Shown here in pieces: positions 7,862 through 15,960 of a stretch of 46,899 bases of DNA. This DNA comes from JAAETI01 sp964195945. GTDB lineage: Bacteria; Actinomycetota; Acidimicrobiia; Spongiisociales; UBA5794. How positions within the stretch are numbered: the stretch's first letter is position 1; the number at the start of each line of letters is the position of its first letter. The notes beneath the pieces were generated by a model, which worked only from the letters and a program-made list of their open reading frames with translations, had not been told where the DNA came from and did no database searches. The stretch lies in the NCBI GenBank assembly GCA_964195945.1, contig CAXMRC010000187.1:1-46899 (forward strand), given 5' to 3'. The translations under genes were made by a program, and so were the position numbers.

Positions 7862-8934
7862 TTCACCTCGCCTCACCCGCAATCGGGGAAGAAGAGATCG
7901 CGGCGGTCACCCGAGTAATGCGCTCCGGAATGCTCGCTCAGGGTTCCGAGGTTGCTGCGTTCGAGAAGGAATTCGCAGCAACATTCGACGGGGGCAACGC
8001 CGCGGCGGTCACCAACGGGACCATGGCTCTCGTATTGGCTCTGCGCGCACTGGAAATCCGGCCTGGCGACGAGATCATTGTTCCCTCTTTTACGTTCGCC
8101 GCCACCGCCAACGCCGTTGCCCTTGCCGGCGGTTCCCCGGTCTTCGCCGACTTGGACGCCACGACGTTCTGTATCGACCCGGTACACACCGAGTCGCTGA
8201 TCACCCGGCGCACGAAAGGAATCATTGCCGTTCACCTCTACGGTCACATGGCGGCTACGGCCGAGTTGGCCGACGTAGCGCGGGCAAACGATCTCTTCCT
8301 GATCGAAGATGCCGCGCAGGCGCACGGAGCCAGGCGGGACGACCTCCCCGTGGGTGCCCTATCCGATCTCAGCACATACAGTTTCTATCCAACAAAGAAC
8401 ATGACGACCGGCGAAGGCGGCATGGTCACCGGCCGGGATCCAGAGCTGGTAGCGGCGGTCAAGTTACTGCGCAACCACGGGATGGAGAGGCGCTATCAAC
8501 ATGACAGCATCGGGACCAACGCACGACTGACTGACATCGGGGCGGCTATCGGGCGGGTCCAGCTACAGAAACTCGCCGCTTGGAACGAGCGCCGACGAGC
8601 CATTGCAGAGTTGTACGACGTGCATCTTGCTGGTGTCGTCACAACACCGACGGCGGGCGCCAACGTCGAACATGTCTACCACCAGTACACGGTACGCAGC
8701 GATCGACGAGATCTGCTGATTGCTGCCTGCGACGCGGCTGGGGTCGGCTACGGCATCTACTACCCGATCCCGTGTCACCGTCAGCGAGCCTTTGCAAGCT
8801 TTGCCGGAGCCGCGGACTTGGCCGAGACGGATCGCGCCGCCGCTGAAGTGCTTTCGATTCCGATCAGACCGGATCTATCAGACGAAGAAGTCGAACGCGT
8901 CATCGACGCGATCATCAAGGGAGCCAAATCATGA
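7858..8934 (+). CDS. wbpE: WbpE-like sugar aminotransferase (DegT/DnrJ family)
   Basis: PLP-dependent aminotransferase of the DegT/DnrJ/EryC1/StrS family, 358 residues. The PLP-binding Lys is Lys180 in SFYPTKNMTTGEGG, and IEDAAQAHGA carries the cofactor-contacting Asp. It would convert the 3-keto sugar made by the downstream oxidoreductase into UDP-GlcNAc(3NH2)A. The chosen ATG at 7858 overlaps the previous stop by 4 nt; a longer reading from 7795 would add 21 unlike residues. The 3' end overlaps the next gene by 4 nt too, so the set is translationally coupled. Confidence 0.9.
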   Translation: MIHLASPAIGEEEIAAVTRVMRSGMLAQGSEVAAFEKEFAATFDGGNAAAVTNGTMALVLALRALEIRPGDEIIVPSFTFAATANAVALAGGSPVFADLDATTFCIDPVHTESLITRRTKGIIAVHLYGHMAATAELADVARANDLFLIEDAAQAHGARRDDLPVGALSDLSTYSFYPTKNMTTGEGGMVTGRDPELVAAVKLLRNHGMERRYQHDSIGTNARLTDIGAAIGRVQLQKLAAWNERRRAIAELYDVHLAGVVTTPTAGANVEHVYHQYTVRSDRRDLLIAACDAAGVGYGIYYPIPCHRQRAFASFAGAADLAETDRAAAEVLSIPIRPDLSDEEVERVIDAIIKGAKS

Positions 8935-9926
8935 CCTTACGTGTGGGGGTAGTCGGTCTGGGGGCAATGGGACGTCATCACGCCCGGATCTGGCGTCAAA
9001 TGGAGAATGTCGAGCTCGTTGGTGCAGCCGATCCTGCAGGGGATCCGCGTCGGGTAGCCGTCGGCGTTCCCGTGGTAGACAACGTGGAAGCGTTGGTCGA
9101 GATGGGTATTGACGCGGCGTCCGTTGCGGTACCGTCAAACCGACATGAGAAGGTCGGTCTGAAGCTTGCCGCTGCCGGCGTCCACACCCTGATCGAAAAG
9201 CCGGTAGCAGACAGTGTGGCCGCAGCCCGCAAGCTGGCAAAGGCCTTCGAGAGTAAAGGCCTCGTCGGTGTGGTCGGGCACGTAGAGCGGTTCAACCCTG
9301 CGCTGATCGAGATGCGCCGGCGGCTCCAGCAAGGAGAGTTGGGGAAGGTCTATGCAATATCGACTCGGCGGGTTGGCCCGTTCCCTGTCCGAATCAGTGA
9401 CGTCGGAGTTGTCTTCGATCTCGCCACGCACGACATCGATCTAGTTCGATGGCTATGTGGGCCATTCGAAACTATGCACTCGGTGTCACAGTCAGTTGTC
9501 GACGGTCCTCACGAAGACCTGATCGAGGTGATCGGGGTTCTCGAATCTGGCGTCATCGGCACGATGAGCGTCAACTGGGTGAGTCCGGTGAAAGAGCGCA
9601 GGGTGAGTGTTGTTGGCACCAGGGGCGCATTTGTCGCCGACCTCCTTTCCGCTGATCTCACCTTCCACGAGAACGGCGACGTGCCAATGGAGTGGGACGA
9701 GATGAGCCGACTCCGGGGTGTCACGGAGGGTCACCGGACCACGTATGCATTCCAGAAACGCGAACCGCTGGTCGCCGAACTGGAGGCGTTCCGCGATGCC
9801 GTTCTCGGCGACGAAAACGCACCGGTCGTGCCACTTGCGGATGGCGTTGGCGTCCTTGAAATGGCTGAGGAGCTGTTGGGCAACCCATCAATGGCAAAGA
9901 AGCCACCGTTCTCGATATGTCACTGA
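8931..9926 (+). CDS. wbpB: WbpB-like UDP-sugar 3-dehydrogenase (Gfo/Idh/MocA)
   Basis: NAD-dependent oxidoreductase, 331 residues. The Rossmann motif VGVVGLGAMG is at the N-terminus, the EKP signature at 89-91 (LIEKPVADS), and THDIDLVRWL provides the catalytic-region His/Asp. By gene context it oxidises C3 of UDP-GlcNAcA, giving the substrate of the adjacent aminotransferase. Both junctions overlap: 4 nt upstream, 10 nt downstream. The family is broad; the assignment to this sugar rests on the neighbours. Confidence 0.88.
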   Translation: MTLRVGVVGLGAMGRHHARIWRQMENVELVGAADPAGDPRRVAVGVPVVDNVEALVEMGIDAASVAVPSNRHEKVGLKLAAAGVHTLIEKPVADSVAAARKLAKAFESKGLVGVVGHVERFNPALIEMRRRLQQGELGKVYAISTRRVGPFPVRISDVGVVFDLATHDIDLVRWLCGPFETMHSVSQSVVDGPHEDLIEVIGVLESGVIGTMSVNWVSPVKERRVSVVGTRGAFVADLLSADLTFHENGDVPMEWDEMSRLRGVTEGHRTTYAFQKREPLVAELEAFRDAVLGDENAPVVPLADGVGVLEMAEELLGNPSMAKKPPFSICH

Positions 9927-11023
9927 AGACCCTGACGGTTGTTGGAGCCAGACCGGAGTTTGTGCAAACAGCTCCGCTCGCCCGCGAGATCTCTTCGCGC
10001 CGTGGAATCACCGGCAACCTGGTCCATACCGGCCAGCACTACGACTATGAGATGTCGGAGTTGTTCTTCTCTCAACTTGATCTCCCTGAACCTCTCCACC
10101 ACCTCGGAGTCGGCTCGGGTTCACACGGCGTGCAGACCGGAGAGATGCTCGCCAAGCTCGACTCGGTCTACCTTTCCGAGCGGCCGGATGTGGTCATCAC
10201 TCACGGGGATACCAACTCAACGATGGCGGCCGCGTTGTCGGCTGCGAAACTCGGCATCCCCGTGGCTCATGTGGAAGCCGGCCTACGGTCCTGGAATCGG
10301 GATATGCCTGAGGAACTGAACCGAGTCGTCACCGACCATCTTGCGACCTTGCTGTATTGCCCCGGTGAAGCCGCCGCAAACAACCTGCGCGGAGAAGGCA
10401 TCACCAATGGTGTCGCGATAGTCGGCGACCTGATGCAGGACTCGCTGCATTGGACAATGAAGAACGCTGACACCTCGAAAACGGTTGCCAACCACGGCCT
10501 TGTCTCGGGCCAGTACGTTCTCGCAACAATCCATCGGGCGGAGAACACCGACGACGACCAGAGGCTGCGATCCATCCTCGGTGGCCTCGCTCGGATCGCA
10601 AAGATGTATCCGGTGATTCTGCCTGCCCACCCAAGGACCCGACCCCGCATCCGCGACATCGGTGCACCGCCCGGTGTGCGCGTCATCGACCCTGTGGGAC
10701 ATGCCGACGCGATGGCTCTCGTCAAGGAAGCTGCTGTTGTTCTCACCGACTCCGGCGGTCTCCAAAAAGAGGTCTACTGGCTGGAGACGCCCTGTGTCAC
10801 GGTGCGCGAGCAAACGGAATGGGTTGAGACGGTCGCGACCGGATGGAATCGGCTCGTTGCGGCCGACTCGGATGCGATCGAGGAGGCCACCCGAGTGGCA
10901 CTGTCAGCGCGGCCGACGCACCCCGAGTTATACGGCGATGGACACACCGCCGCACGCATCGTGGACCACTTGCTGGCAACGGGAGCAGTCGCGAAACCAA
11001 AAGAATCAGAGAACAAGGGATAG
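9917..11023 (+). CDS. wbpI: WbpI-like UDP-GlcNAc3NAcA 2-epimerase
   Basis: Non-hydrolysing UDP-sugar 2-epimerase of the WecB/WbpI family, 368 residues. Family landmarks are ARPEFVQTAPL (11-21), HTGQHYDYEMS (37-47), GDTNSTMAA, HVEAGLRSW, PEELNRVVTD and TDSGGLQKE. In this context the likely product is UDP-ManNAc3NAcA, the last step of the Wbp pathway; a plain UDP-GlcNAc 2-epimerase is the alternative. The ATG lies inside the 3' end of the preceding gene. Confidence 0.88.
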   Translation: MSLKTLTVVGARPEFVQTAPLAREISSRRGITGNLVHTGQHYDYEMSELFFSQLDLPEPLHHLGVGSGSHGVQTGEMLAKLDSVYLSERPDVVITHGDTNSTMAAALSAAKLGIPVAHVEAGLRSWNRDMPEELNRVVTDHLATLLYCPGEAAANNLRGEGITNGVAIVGDLMQDSLHWTMKNADTSKTVANHGLVSGQYVLATIHRAENTDDDQRLRSILGGLARIAKMYPVILPAHPRTRPRIRDIGAPPGVRVIDPVGHADAMALVKEAAVVLTDSGGLQKEVYWLETPCVTVREQTEWVETVATGWNRLVAADSDAIEEATRVALSARPTHPELYGDGHTAARIVDHLLATGAVAKPKESENKG

Positions 11024-11025
11024 CA

Positions 11026-12384
11026 GTGGTGGACAACAAGACAAGGTGGGGCATCGTTGGTGGCGGCGTCCTCGGCATGGAACTGGCGAGACAACTCGCC
11101 AATGCCGGAGACCACGCAACGGTGTTCGAGGCTGCCGCAGAACCTGGCGGCCTGGCGATGACCTGGCCGATTGCAGGAACCCGGTGGGACAGGCACTATC
11201 ACGTCATCCTCCCCACCGACACACGACTCGTGGAGCTAGTCGAAGACCTTGGACTCGGCGACGACCTGGTGTGGAACAAATCCTCCACAGGCCTCTATGC
11301 GAACGACACTCTCTATTCAGTGTCGAGTACAGCTGAATTCCTCCGCCTCCCCTCGCTGCGCCTCATCGACAAGTTCAGACTCGGCATCACAATGCTGTAC
11401 GCATCACGGGTCAACAACTGGCAACGGCTGGAGAAGATCTCGGCCGAACGCTGGCTGTCACGGTGGTCGGGCAGCAAGACTTATCGAGAGTTCTGGCGGC
11501 CCTTGCTTCGATCAAAGCTCGGCGACAACACCGATGAAGCTTCTGCGGCGTTCATTTGGGCCATCATGAAGCGGCTCTATCGGGCCCGCACCGCTGGGGC
11601 AAAAGTCGAAAAGCTCGGATTCGCTTCGGGTGGGTACGGGCCGATCCTCGACGCACTGGTCAACGCCATCACGGAAGCCGGGGTTGAATTGGTGACTGCG
11701 GCCAAAGTTGCCTCGGTCGCGTCGAACCCCGACGGTGGGACCACCGTGACTCTGGCTGGAGGCGAGCAGCACGAGTTCGACAAAGTTGTAGTCACTACTG
11801 CCGCACCGGTCATCGCAGACATTGTCGAAGAGCTCTCCGCTGACGAACGTCGCAAGCTCGAGCGCATCATCTACCAGGGAATCGTTTGTGTCTCGATGGT
11901 TCTCGACCGACCACTTGGTGGCTTCTATGTGACCAATATCACCGATGATGGATTCCCCTTCACTGGGGTCATCGAGATGACTGCCCTCGTGGATCCATCC
12001 ACTTTCAACGGCCAGACCCTTATCTACCTGCCCCGATACACCACGGCGGACGACGCAGCGTGGGGCTGGTCCGATGACGAAGTGGTGGAGATGTTCTTCG
12101 AGTCACTTCGCCGCATGTACCCAGACCTCACTGAGGGCAACATCGTTGAAACCAAGGTGTCGCGGGTTCGCCATGTGCTCGCGGTGTCGACCATAAACCA
12201 TTCCCAGTCGATCCCGCCGGTGTGGACTTCGGTCCCCAATATCGCGATCGTCAGCTCTGCTCAGATTTTGCACGGAACTCTCAATGTCGACGAGACCTTG
12301 GGAGTCATCGAAGCCGCCATCCCAGAACTACGCACCGGAAGACCGCTATCGACCAACCCAAAGGAAACGGCCAATGGGCAATAG
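11026..12384 (+). CDS. FAD-dependent oxidoreductase in polysaccharide operon
   Basis: FAD/NAD(P)-binding protein of the amine-oxidase/UDP-galactopyranose-mutase-like superfamily, 452 residues. The dinucleotide motif GIVGGGVLGMELARQLANAG is near the N-terminus, followed by the acidic end of strand 2 (VFEAAAEPGG). The start is GTG at 11026 or the adjacent GTG at 11029, both after the ribosome binding site AAGGGA (11015-11020); a longer reading would overlap wbpI deeply. The true substrate is unknown. Its position between the UDP-sugar genes and a deacetylase suggests it alters a sugar or the lipid carrier. Confidence 0.75.
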   Translation: MVDNKTRWGIVGGGVLGMELARQLANAGDHATVFEAAAEPGGLAMTWPIAGTRWDRHYHVILPTDTRLVELVEDLGLGDDLVWNKSSTGLYANDTLYSVSSTAEFLRLPSLRLIDKFRLGITMLYASRVNNWQRLEKISAERWLSRWSGSKTYREFWRPLLRSKLGDNTDEASAAFIWAIMKRLYRARTAGAKVEKLGFASGGYGPILDALVNAITEAGVELVTAAKVASVASNPDGGTTVTLAGGEQHEFDKVVVTTAAPVIADIVEELSADERRKLERIIYQGIVCVSMVLDRPLGGFYVTNITDDGFPFTGVIEMTALVDPSTFNGQTLIYLPRYTTADDAAWGWSDDEVVEMFFESLRRMYPDLTEGNIVETKVSRVRHVLAVSTINHSQSIPPVWTSVPNIAIVSSAQILHGTLNVDETLGVIEAAIPELRTGRPLSTNPKETANGQ

Positions 12385-13351
12385 GAAACAAGCACCACTG
12401 TCGCTCGATCTCGACAACAAGTGGTCCTATCTCAAGACTCACGGCGACGATGAATGGCGTCAGTTCCCGAGCTATCTAGAGACCATCGTGCCGCGGGCGC
12501 TGTCGGTTCTCAAAGAGTGGGACTGGAACATCACCTGGTTCCTGGTCGGAAAAGACGCCGAGATTGATTCCAATCACGACATTCTCCGATCGATCGCCGA
12601 TGCCGGGCACGAGATAGGAAACCACAGCTTCCTCCACGAGCCGTGGCTGCATCAGTACACCCCCTCACAACTCGTCGACGATCTGGGCAGGGCCCACGAC
12701 GCCATCGGTGCGGCGACGGGCGAGACGGCAGTCGGTTTCCGTGGGCCAGGGTTCAGCCTGTCTGAAGACACCCTGGACGTTCTCAAATCGCTTGGTTACG
12801 AGTACGACGCCACGACGTTTCCCAATGCGCTCAATCCGATCGGACGGTTCTACTACCTACGAACGAGCAACCTGTCGGACGAGGAGAAGGAACAACGCGG
12901 CGCCCTCTTCGGCACTATGAAGGACGCCAGGCGATCAAATCGGCCGTACCGGTGGGCTCTTCGTGATGGCGAGTCGATGGTCGAGATTCCGGTGACCACG
13001 ATGCCGCTGTTTCGCGTACCAATTCACTTCAGCTACCTGTTGTTCCTAGGGGGCAAGTCTCCAGTCTTGGCGCGGACGTATTGGAGAATGGCTCTCACGA
13101 TGTGCCGGCTTGCAGGAACAGTGCCGTCGTTACTGCTGCACCCGCTCGACTTCCTCGGGAGCGATGATGAACCGGGGCTTGCGTTCTTCCCTGGGATGAA
13201 CATTGAGTCGCAGAAGAAACTCGATCTGATCCGGCAATTCCTCTCCATGTGGGACCAGCAATATGAGACCACGTCGCTTGGCAACTACTCGAGGAACCTC
13301 GCCGGTTTGAAGACCAAAGTGCCTGACTTGATGAAACCGGTTAGCGCCTAG
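12374..13351 (+). CDS. Polysaccharide deacetylase-like protein
   Basis: NodB-type carbohydrate esterase (family 4 fold), 325 residues. LSLDLDNKWSY supplies the catalytic/metal Asp near residues 12-14, and HEIGNHSFLHE gives the metal-binding His pair (H84, H88); FRGPGFS is the next conserved motif. No signal peptide is visible, so it would act in the cytoplasm, perhaps on a nucleotide or lipid-linked sugar before export. ATG 12374 has a good ribosome binding site (AAAGGAAA) and overlaps the previous gene by 11 nt. Its 3' end overlaps that of the convergent GT2 gene by 11 nt. Confidence 0.82.
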   Translation: MGNRKQAPLSLDLDNKWSYLKTHGDDEWRQFPSYLETIVPRALSVLKEWDWNITWFLVGKDAEIDSNHDILRSIADAGHEIGNHSFLHEPWLHQYTPSQLVDDLGRAHDAIGAATGETAVGFRGPGFSLSEDTLDVLKSLGYEYDATTFPNALNPIGRFYYLRTSNLSDEEKEQRGALFGTMKDARRSNRPYRWALRDGESMVEIPVTTMPLFRVPIHFSYLLFLGGKSPVLARTYWRMALTMCRLAGTVPSLLLHPLDFLGSDDEPGLAFFPGMNIESQKKLDLIRQFLSMWDQQYETTSLGNYSRNLAGLKTKVPDLMKPVSA

Positions 13352-14402
13352 CCCGATCTGGTTCGAGGGACCTGGTTGAGCTGAGTATCGCGGTACCGAG
13401 ATGGAATGTCTCTTCGAAGTAGCGTTTCTGTTGCGCTGAGATGATCCCGAGACTCACCATCTGGATCGCGACCAGTAGTGCAACGCCACCAACGATGAAA
13501 CTGTGCGGCGAGAAGTCGTAGGCCCGACCTATCGCGGCCGACAAGCTTGCCTCGGCACCGGCTGGCACGTTCAGTAGTTCGTGGATGGTGTGATAGGCCG
13601 ACCAACCCAGCGAGTAGAGCGCCGCGATCGAAATGGCCAACCCCGGCATGATGAAGTAGAAGAATGGCCGAAACAGGAAGCTGGAGAAGCCTTGGCCCAG
13701 GATCCCTCGCAAGATTCGAATACTCGAGCCCCGCTCGGGGACCTCGAGCTGATCCGTCCAGTCGAGATGAGCGGGTACCTCGATGATACGGGCCCGCAGG
13801 ATCTGCGCCTTGTAGATGATCTCCGTGTTGATCTCGAAGTCCCAGGCCTTGAGATTTAGTTTGTGCAGGAAGACCGTGTCATAAGCGCGAACCATACCCG
13901 TCAGCGTCGAGAAGCTCCCTTTGGCACTCATCGAGAGCAGCTTGTTGGCCCAGCGACTTAGCTTCTCTCTGAACCAGGGCACCGCGGTGACTTTGCCCTC
14001 TTTGATGTAGGGCGAGGCAATGACCACCTTGGCACGTGACTCGACAATCGCATCCGCTAGCAGGCCGATGTGATGAGGGCTGTAGCTGAGATCGGAATCG
14101 AGAACGATCGTGTAGTCACCGCGAGCATTGGAGAAGGCATAGCGGAGGGCCTGCCCCAAATTGAAGTTCGTGTGGTGATGGAGAGCGCGAACCCGGTCGT
14201 TGGATGCTGCATACTCGTCAAGGATCTCGCCGGTGCGGTCACGGCTTCCATCGTTGACCGCAAGAATCTCCCATGAGTAGCGGTCTTCAATAGATGCCAG
14301 GTACTCGATCACCTTGTCGAGGGTGTTGGACATCAGCGCTTCCTCGTTGTAGGCGGGAAGCACAATCGTCAATGACGGCAGCTCTTGTTGGGGTGCGGAC
14401 AT
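13341..14402 (-). CDS. GT2 glycosyltransferase, dolichol-phosphate-mannose-synthase-like
   Basis: A 353-residue inverting glycosyltransferase. The GT-A fold is shown by SLTIVLPAYNEE (N-terminus), ILAVNDGSRDRTGE and the DSD metal motif in IVLDSDLSYSP. Two to three C-terminal hydrophobic segments (about 240-265 and 295-325) anchor it, as in GtrB/DPM-like enzymes that load a sugar onto undecaprenyl phosphate. Such lipid-linked sugars are the donors for GT-C enzymes like that at 5703-7232, so the two may be partners. It is transcribed toward the operon. Confidence 0.83.
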   Translation of the reverse strand: MSAPQQELPSLTIVLPAYNEEALMSNTLDKVIEYLASIEDRYSWEILAVNDGSRDRTGEILDEYAASNDRVRALHHHTNFNLGQALRYAFSNARGDYTIVLDSDLSYSPHHIGLLADAIVESRAKVVIASPYIKEGKVTAVPWFREKLSRWANKLLSMSAKGSFSTLTGMVRAYDTVFLHKLNLKAWDFEINTEIIYKAQILRARIIEVPAHLDWTDQLEVPERGSSIRILRGILGQGFSSFLFRPFFYFIMPGLAISIAALYSLGWSAYHTIHELLNVPAGAEASLSAAIGRAYDFSPHSFIVGGVALLVAIQMVSLGIISAQQKRYFEETFHLGTAILSSTRSLEPDRARR

Positions 14403-14629
14403 GTCAGATTCATCGGCGGTCTTAGGTGCTGTCTACACCATTCTCTATTCCATCCCTGTCTTCAATATCTCGCGCTGGTCAAGCTTCTGATCCGAGGCCG
14501 AGATTGATGTGTCACAATGGTCATATGCGGACGCACCGACCATTCGACAGACGACGCCACCTCTTTGCAGCTCCGTGACCTCGCGTCGTCATATTCTCGT
14601 TCGTTCTCATCCCATGAAGGAGCTCAACA
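14403..14629. promoter_or_regulatory. Divergent intergenic region
   Basis: 227 bp between the GT2 gene (minus) and the class III aminotransferase (plus). AAGGAG at 14617-14622 is the ribosome binding site of the latter. No gene or convincing operator was seen. Confidence 0.35.
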
Positions 14630-15901
14630 ATGTCTGATCTAGTAGCTCGACAAGACGAAGTAATCGCACCCCTGTTTGCATTCGAAACCGACGACGAAGT
14701 TGTCGCCTCCGAAGGATCGTGGGTGACAACAGCCAGCGGTCGTCGCATCCTGGATTTCACCTGTGGAATTGCCGTCTCGAATCTCGGACACCAACCACCT
14801 CACGTCAAGCGGGCGATCATCGACCAGGTCAATCAGGTCTGGCACTCAGGATCCACGTTCCGTTACTCCTCGCTGGTGCGATTCGCCGAAAACCTGAAGC
14901 AGGTCACGCCTGACGGCATCGAATCGTTCATGCCAATGAACTCCGGGGCTGAGGCAGTGGAGGGGTCTGTGAAGTTGGCTAGGAAGGTCACTGGCCGCCA
15001 GGGCATCATCGCGTTCCGAGGGGGTTTCCACGGTCGGACGATGGGTTCAGTTTCCTACACCACATCGAAGGCCAAGTACCGCCAGGGCTACCACCCTCTC
15101 GTCGGGTCAGTATTCATAGCGCCCTATCCGTGGCCCTTCCGTTGGAAGATGGATCAGGAATCCGCTTCGGCGCGGGCACTCGAAGAGCTTGACTACATGC
15201 TCAAGCACGAAATCACGCCTGGCGAGGTCGCTGCTTTCCTCGTCGAGCCGATGCAAGGCGAGGGTGGCTATTACCCCGGCGGCACAACGTTCCTCCAGGG
15301 TCTTCGTGACCGGGCCGACGAGCACGGGATCATGCTGATCATGGACGAGGTGCAAAGTGGCTTTGGCCGCACCGGCGAATGGTTCACTTCACAGGTGTAC
15401 GACATCCGACCTGACGTACTGGTCATGGGCAAGGGGATCGCCAACGGTCTGCCGCTTTCTGCGTTCGGTGCGTCGAAGGCCATCATGGAGTCATGGCCGA
15501 TGGGGTCGCACGGCACTACGTTTGGTGGCAACCCGATCTCGTGCGCTGCCGGAGCCGCCACCATCGAGGCGCTTCACGATGTAGTGCCGCAGGTTCCCAA
15601 ACTATCCGACCATGCTTTCGATCGATGGAACGAGCTCAAAGAAGAGCACCGCACCATCGGTGACGTACGCGGCCTTGGTCTCATGATCGGTATCGAACTG
15701 GTGAAGGAAGACGGTCACACACCGGACCCAGGTGCTTTCCCGGCACTGGGCAAGTACGCGCTCGATCACGAAATGATGATCTTGCCGTGCGGACCAGACG
15801 TGAACATCATCCGGTTCATCCCGCCGCTCAACGTATCAACCGAGGAGCTGGACCTGGGAATCGACATCCTCGCCGATGCCTTGACAGCCTACGAGAGCTG
15901 A
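14630..15901 (+). CDS. Class III aminotransferase (GabT-like)
   Basis: PLP enzyme of the omega/4-aminobutyrate aminotransferase class, 423 residues. The PLP-binding Lys is Lys268 in DVLVMGKGIANG, with the preceding IMDEVQSGFGRTG carrying the pyridine-contacting Asp239. FHGRTMG and NSGAEAVEG are further class motifs. GABA or a related omega-amine is the likely substrate, but acetylornithine or other omega-amino substrates are possible. It has a strong ribosome binding site and stands alone, followed by a large hairpin. Confidence 0.85.
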   Translation: MSDLVARQDEVIAPLFAFETDDEVVASEGSWVTTASGRRILDFTCGIAVSNLGHQPPHVKRAIIDQVNQVWHSGSTFRYSSLVRFAENLKQVTPDGIESFMPMNSGAEAVEGSVKLARKVTGRQGIIAFRGGFHGRTMGSVSYTTSKAKYRQGYHPLVGSVFIAPYPWPFRWKMDQESASARALEELDYMLKHEITPGEVAAFLVEPMQGEGGYYPGGTTFLQGLRDRADEHGIMLIMDEVQSGFGRTGEWFTSQVYDIRPDVLVMGKGIANGLPLSAFGASKAIMESWPMGSHGTTFGGNPISCAAGAATIEALHDVVPQVPKLSDHAFDRWNELKEEHRTIGDVRGLGLMIGIELVKEDGHTPDPGAFPALGKYALDHEMMILPCGPDVNIIRFIPPLNVSTEELDLGIDILADALTAYES

Positions 15902-15906
15902 CCAAG

Positions 15907-15956
15907 ACGCGTCTGGCGTCCGTGAGGCCGGTATACGGCGCTCAGGGACGCCAGAC
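15907..15956. terminator. Hairpin terminator, complete copy of a dispersed element
   Basis: An imperfect inverted repeat. GTCTGGCGTCC (15911-15921) pairs fully with 15946-15956. After one mismatch, 15923-15926 pair with 15941-15944, and GCCG/CGGC closes a GTATA loop (15931-15935). It lies between the 3' ends of convergent genes, suiting two-way termination. A second copy is cut by the left window edge (see 1-33). Confidence 0.75.
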
Positions 15957-15960
15957 TGCT

